Shown here: piece by piece, positions 46,645 through 51,152 of the stretch
How the letters are laid out: the number at the start of each line of letters is the position of its first letter
How positions within the stretch are numbered: position 1 is the first letter of the stretch
Notes under the pieces: model-generated
The model's input: the letters and a program-made list of their open reading frames with translations, nothing else
Database searches by the model: none
What the model was told of the DNA's origin: nothing
Source of the DNA: Gloeophyllum trabeum ATCC 11539
Taxonomy: Eukaryota; Basidiomycota; Agaricomycetes; Gloeophyllales; Gloeophyllaceae
NCBI RefSeq assembly: GCF_000344685.1
Contig: NW_006920423.1
Location: 374,227 to 425,378 of the forward strand
Direction of reading: 5' to 3'
DNA: 51,152 bases
Program-made: the position numbers and the translations under genes

Positions 46645-49600
46645 AGGTGCCAGCCTGTGCACTGGACTGGAACGATCAATGCAGCGTAGATGCGCCCCGT
46701 ATCGCACGTGAAGTACACCGCTTGAGGCCCGAAGATGGTTAGCAGACCCGGTCGCGCCCTGGCTTCGTCTGGAAACCGTTACCTATCCTTGGGGAAGTCG
46801 CCCTGTAGAGTGGAAGTGGCGATGCGACCGGAAAGCTGTTATATGTCGCGTGTGCTCCGGACTCTTCGCTGAGAGACCGCTGCTGACTTACCGCAGCCAT
46901 CAGCTGCATCGCAGATAACGCGGTACGTTCCTTGAAGAAACTAAACGTCGATGGGTCCGATGGTGGGCGCATGCAGCACCGTCAAGTCCTTCACAATACT
47001 CCTGCGAGACAGACACAACGGTAATATCGACGCGTCCATAGTCCAAGCGCAGGAGCGGTGAAAGGGAAGACGAGGCCCGAAACCATGTATCGGAGTGCGA
47101 GAGGGGAGTAGTGGATACTTTCCGCCCTCTGCACTCCTGTCAAGCGTGATACGCTATTGTTGTGAGCCCCACGGACCCACGGTCAAGGGTCGATGGGTTC
47201 ATTGAACCGTCTGGATACAGTGCGGCAGGGTCCGAATTGGCCGAGTGGCTTAGAGGGTTAGGGACAATGCGCTTCTAGATATCAGTCATACATTTGTGTT
47301 CGGCTACAGGGAGGCAATAGGCATCACCGCCCGGTATCTGAGACCGCCTGGCTCGCGCCAGCTTCATCGAAGCTTCCACTGTCTATCCATAACCTCACGC
47401 AGCTGCTGGCTACACAAATAGGTGCACTAGAGAGAACAGTACTGCGAGGGCGGGTCTATCGTACAACAGCCACTCAAAACAAAAACTTGACAGTATTGAG
47501 AAAGCGAGAGCTTCGGTACAAGAGGAACTGCTGAATTACTGACTCTGAAGAGCATGAGACCTTCAGTGTGGCAGCCAATAGCGTGCCAATGCTTTTCACC
47601 GTTCTCTCTTCCATCGTCATTAATATCGCCCTAAGTTGCACGGCTTCCCCCAAGTCAGTTGAGTCTACTTAGTACTAGTGGGTTGGATCACGCGGTTGTG
47701 CACGCCTTACTCGAGTGGCGAGCCGTTCGACGGGATTGAGACCAGCACGCCCATTGCAAAGAAAGGATTTGATGCATACCACGAGACAAAGGGGAAAACG
47801 CGGTCCTCTCGTTTCATCGCAGCTGATGCCGTGGCTGATACTTAGTTCCGATGATCGCCAGGTCATACAAATTGAAACTGGTTCGAATGTATATCTCTGG
47901 TATTCACCCAGTGGATCATCGTCCTCCCTTGCTTTGCCGTGGTTCGATGCCACAAATTGTCTGCTTACCGCACCAGGAACCGAAACGGAGACTCGGAGAT
48001 GAAATCGGGCGCCACAAACCTTGTCGCTAATCGCGCCTCCACGCGACGCGTATCTTACGACAAGCCTGGCAAATGCCGTCCCCAAAGAGCAAAAGTCAGT
48101 CGTGCCATCCCGCTTCCCCTCCTCGTCCGCACGGTCTGGCACGTATTCCGTCCCGTCTTTCTCCGCTGTGCTCTGTGCTTGACATGGTTCGAGTCTGACT
48201 AGAGGTCGTTTCTACTGCCTGGGTGCCTTCCGTATACGTCGTTTTGCTTCCCTGGAGGATGTCGGAACACTCGTCACCAACTGTGCTGTGCAGTAAGATC
48301 TTCACGTATCGCACCTTAGGCATGGCACTCGAAATATCTAGAAAAGGAGGACTTGGGGCTGAGATTCCATCTGAAAGATCGCTGAGAGGCTGGGACCCAC
48401 ACGAAATCCTGGATGATAAGGGGCTTCCGACGTGAGCAGACTGACGGAATGGACTGCATTGGCGGAAACGCATGACTGGTTCGAGGAGGTTGGGGACCAT
48501 ATAAGGGTGCGTCCTAGGAGAAGATCGGGCTCTGATCACATCTTCTCTCTGTCAATCGACCAACCCGCCAGCAGTTTCTTCGACGCTCGGGATCCGACTT
48601 CTTCCTGCCTAGCCTACTTTCTCCCTAGTAGACAACTCAGTGGCGACTTACAGACCAGGGAGACTCACAAAGGACACACCCATCTTGCGCAGTTAACCGG
48701 TCAGGGGTATTCGAGAACGACGACTCCTCGGATGACTTGGCCTTACACTTTTGGTTCCTTGTTCCCCAGAGACTTGTCAACAACTGAATATCCGACCGTA
48801 TGCGAGCATTTTTGTGGGCGTCGAGGGGCGAGTGGGTCAGGGCCAGCTTGACCAAGGAAACTCGCCGACTTGCCCGTAACTCGTCCACGTCGTAGACTAG
48901 AGCATGCCGTTCTTTCACTCGAGCTTATGGCTACTCTGGGACCTCAACGTCTAGTTATTGCTATACTGTCTGAGATGCCATTGGTCGTCAGCCACGGATC
49001 TTCCAGGATTACGGGGACGGCCACGCACCCAAGCGATCCCTCATTTGATGGCAACTCCCTGTGGTGGCGTCGTTCCATCGTAGTATTAGTCACTTCAGTT
49101 GCCTATGTAGACGCTATGAGTATACTGACGGTGTCGCTTTCAAGCGAGATCATCAGCCTACTTGCAGACGCTACACTGGCCGCTGTGGCGCAAATCTCAC
49201 TTCGACGTCCTGATTAACCGCCCTACCCGGTCTATCGCCTGGACCGTGGCCTGTCAGATGGGGGCTGGTCGAATTCCTCGTCGACAAACATGAAGCACAA
49301 CCAGGCTATAGCGCCATCGCCTTGTCGATGGATCCTTGTATTTCTTCGGCAGCAGCCGGGCTCGGCTAACGGTGCTCAGCGCCTCGTCATCGTCACCCCT
49401 CTCAGGTCGGAGGGCCAACGATATGGATGGATGGAGAGCGGAGCACGTTTATTCTGCTCGTACAGAGTGATAGTACAAACGGTGCGAAGAACAAGACAAA
49501 GGAAAACAGAGGTCACTACCCCCTCTCCGACAACACTTTGCTACTCGTACAAGATGTAACCAGAAGAAATATCGTACAACCGCAGTGCGGAGTCTGACCC

Positions 49601-49733
49601 TCCTTCGTTAAACATCCCCCAGAATCATCATCTGCGTACCGGAAAATATCCCCTCTATTTCAGCCTTCTTCGCCTAATCAGCATCGGGATGTCTCTGCCC
49701 CACCCCGCGCAGACGTTGGTTAGCCCGCGACCT
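46645..49733. other. gene-poor region, no supported protein gene
   Basis: About 3.1 kb. Several open frames of 80-155 codons occur on both strands (for example 47675-48142 and 48096-48539 minus, 48432-48851 and 48870-49217 plus). None shows a recognisable domain, a signal peptide or a convincing set of introns, so none is called. A tRNA-like 5' half near 47230 is listed separately. The stretch could be decayed genic or repeat-derived DNA. Confidence 0.45.
47230..47310 (+). ncRNA. tRNA-like fragment (degenerate, class II-type 5' half)
   Basis: GTCCGAA-TT-GGCCGAGTGG resembles the acceptor strand and D-arm of a long-variable-arm tRNA (Ser/Leu type). About 60 bases on, GTTCGGCTAC resembles a T-loop. 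The anticodon stem does not pair and no clean 3' acceptor strand is present, so this looks like a tRNA-derived relic or coincidence, not a functional gene. Confidence 0.2.
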
Positions 49734-50730
49734 TCACCATATTGTCGACTGCCACAGAGGAACAGCTAGCGGAACGGCGGCGGCGGCGGTCATGCGCTGA
49801 TAGCGGTCGAGGTAAGGGCGCGGTCGCCGTGGCTCTTGTGGCGCCGTCGGTGGCTTGGGCGGCGATCGCTGGAGTTGCGCCCGTGCCGCAGCGGCGCACT
49901 TGTCCGCGTACTCGCGGAGCTGCCCAGGCGTAATCGGGCGTGTCCCGTCGAGCTTCGGCCATGCGGGCGTGTCTGAATCTGACCCCGACCCGTGTGGCGC
50001 ATGTTGCTTCGGCATGGCAGTCGCCGAGCGGTCGTCGTCGGGCGGCGTGGCGATGGTGGGCAATTGCTCGGTGGTGGACGCGGGCGAAAGGTTGAGATAC
50101 GAGTAGGCCGACGCGGATGGTGAGGCGGGCTCAGGCTTCTCGACGAGGTCCTCGAAGGGATCGAAGATGAAGGGGATGATGGGGGGTGGCCACGCGACAG
50201 TCGGGCCTTCAATGTGCTGAATCCATGACAGCTGCGATAGCATCCTCTGTGACTCGATAGGCTCGAAGGCCTCCTCGTCCTCGTAGCCGCCTAACCCTAT
50301 TTTGAAGACGCCGTACGCGTCGTCGACGACGTCGATGGCGGGGCGTGGGATGGGGAGGAGGGTGGGCTCGAACATCTTCGCGTCGATCCAGGCAGGGCGC
50401 GCCCGACGGGGTTTAGGTTGATAGAGGACCGGCTCGCGAGCAAGGGCCTCTTCCGCCTGGTCGGTTATTTTGCGTTCTTTCAGTGAGGACGACTAATAAC
50501 CAATCTTCTTCAGATGCAATTATCGACAAGGCGTCGCGAAGAGATCGTACCTCATCAGTCGCGTCGATTGAGTTCTTCGGAGTGTATGTAGCGTCCATCA
50601 ACCCGTCGAAGTCGTCGTTGTCGGTGGCGACGGACGATGTGGCACTGTTGGGAGGCGCGTCGGCCGCAGGAGATGTGCTCAGGGCGAAGGCTTCCAAAGA
50701 AGTCAAAAGATTCTTGAAGCAGGAGTACAT
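49734..50730 (-). CDS. hypothetical protein, two exons
   Basis: complement(join(49734..50492,50551..50730)), 312 aa. The ATG at 50730 (MYSCFKNLLTSLEAFALS) is the first in frame. The 58-nt intron has GTACG...TTAG ends and its removal joins GLMDATYTPKNSIDATDE to SSSLKERKITDQAEEALARE. No domain is recognised. Visible traits are an acidic Asp-rich N-terminal part, a basic patch PKPRRARPAWIDAK, a Pro/Ser-rich centre with PIIPFIFDPFED, and an Ala/Pro-rich C-terminal helix. Continuous frame across the splice and non-random composition argue for a real gene. The nearest genes give no functional clue. Confidence 0.62.
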
Positions 50731-51152
50731 TGTTGCAATTGTTTCCGGGCGATGGTGGGCGATGGTGGTCAAGGTGCGAATTGGGGGGGATGTGGTTGAA
50801 GTCGGACTTATATGTTCTCACGGCAGGTGCCGAAGACCATAATCGCGCGGTTCGAAATGCTTCTAGGCCCGCTGCCTGCACTGCAAGACGGTGCGAGACT
50901 ACCGAGCGTACAGGGCTACTTTGGAATGATAAGGATACAGAACGAGCCAAAGAAAAAAATCAAAGCGAAAATATTGAGGTGTGGCGTCTCCCCCCGCCGG
51001 ACACTCGCTCTACTCTACAAGGTATGAGCCCCATCCCTCTATTTCATACCCGTCAATGCGGTCTGGTGAATCATGTCCGTGTGGTGTTCTCAGGGGAGAA
51101 TCTAGTAGGGCTAGTGTACCCCATGTAGTGCCTCGACAGCGGAGGTGTCGAG
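50731..51152. other. 5' flank of the hypothetical gene and window end
   Basis: About 420 bases. Besides the promoter of the minus-strand gene, the last 27 bases contain a 12-mer TAGTGCCTCGAC (51126-51137) also present in the transposon at 33173-33184. They also hold a hairpin CTCGAC...GTCGAG (51132-51152) that is cut by the window edge. Confidence 0.45.

Noticed and set aside
48870..49217. Frame with a SEIISL stretch reminiscent of the F-box-like protein at 19766-20839
   Set aside because: The similarity covers about six residues only, with no F-box and no wider alignment.

Overview
The window comes from a filamentous basidiomycete, very probably an Agaricomycete (polypore-like). The reasons are compact eukaryotic genes broken by many 47-82 nt GT-AG introns with CTRAC-type branch sites, and fungal gene families: Kre9/KNH GPI-anchored wall proteins, F-box and BTB proteins, a Dal5-like transporter, and a single-pass membrane protein family typical of mushrooms. 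The exon models were assembled by hand from splice signals and reading-frame continuity. Every model given with explicit joins sums to a multiple of three.

Layout. 0.8-1.9 kb: a GPI-anchored KNH-like protein (-). 2.4-19.5 kb: an accessory block of five paralogous NYN-domain (PIN-like RNase fold) genes, A(-), B(-), C(+), D(+), E(+), with the essential helicase gene MCM4 (+) sitting between B and C. All five share the same 5' exon plan and end in one copy of a ~75-residue wHTH/OST-HTH-like domain (five copies in A). B and C keep the acidic catalytic motifs; A, D and E have lost some. 19.8-29 kb: an F-box-like gene (-), a mitochondrial-type molybdopterin-binding (MoCF/CinA-like) protein (-), ORC3 (+), a second KNH GPI protein (-) and a BTB protein (-). 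MCM4 and ORC3 both have MluI-type (ACGCGT) boxes just upstream of their start codons.

30-41 kb: a rapidly changing segment. It holds a Dal5/allantoate-permease-like MFS transporter (+), a non-autonomous DNA transposon with target-site duplication that is split by an N gap, and three tandem paralogs of a single-pass membrane protein (the first a frameshifted pseudogene). The decayed 3' end of a second MFS transporter lies between the first two paralogs. The pattern suggests a duplicated [transporter + membrane protein] unit.

41.5-44.5 kb: a divergent pair of RNA-processing genes, SYF2 (-) and UPF3 (+). 44.5-49.7 kb: gene-poor, with a frameshifted exopolyphosphatase relic, a pair of hairpin repeats and a tRNA-like fragment. 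49.7-50.7 kb: a two-exon gene of unknown function (-). The window ends in a small hairpin sharing a 12-mer with the transposon.

The best candidate for an undescribed system is the NYN array: a local expansion of putative RNA-binding nucleases in which some copies look catalytically dead and one has a five-fold C-terminal domain array.
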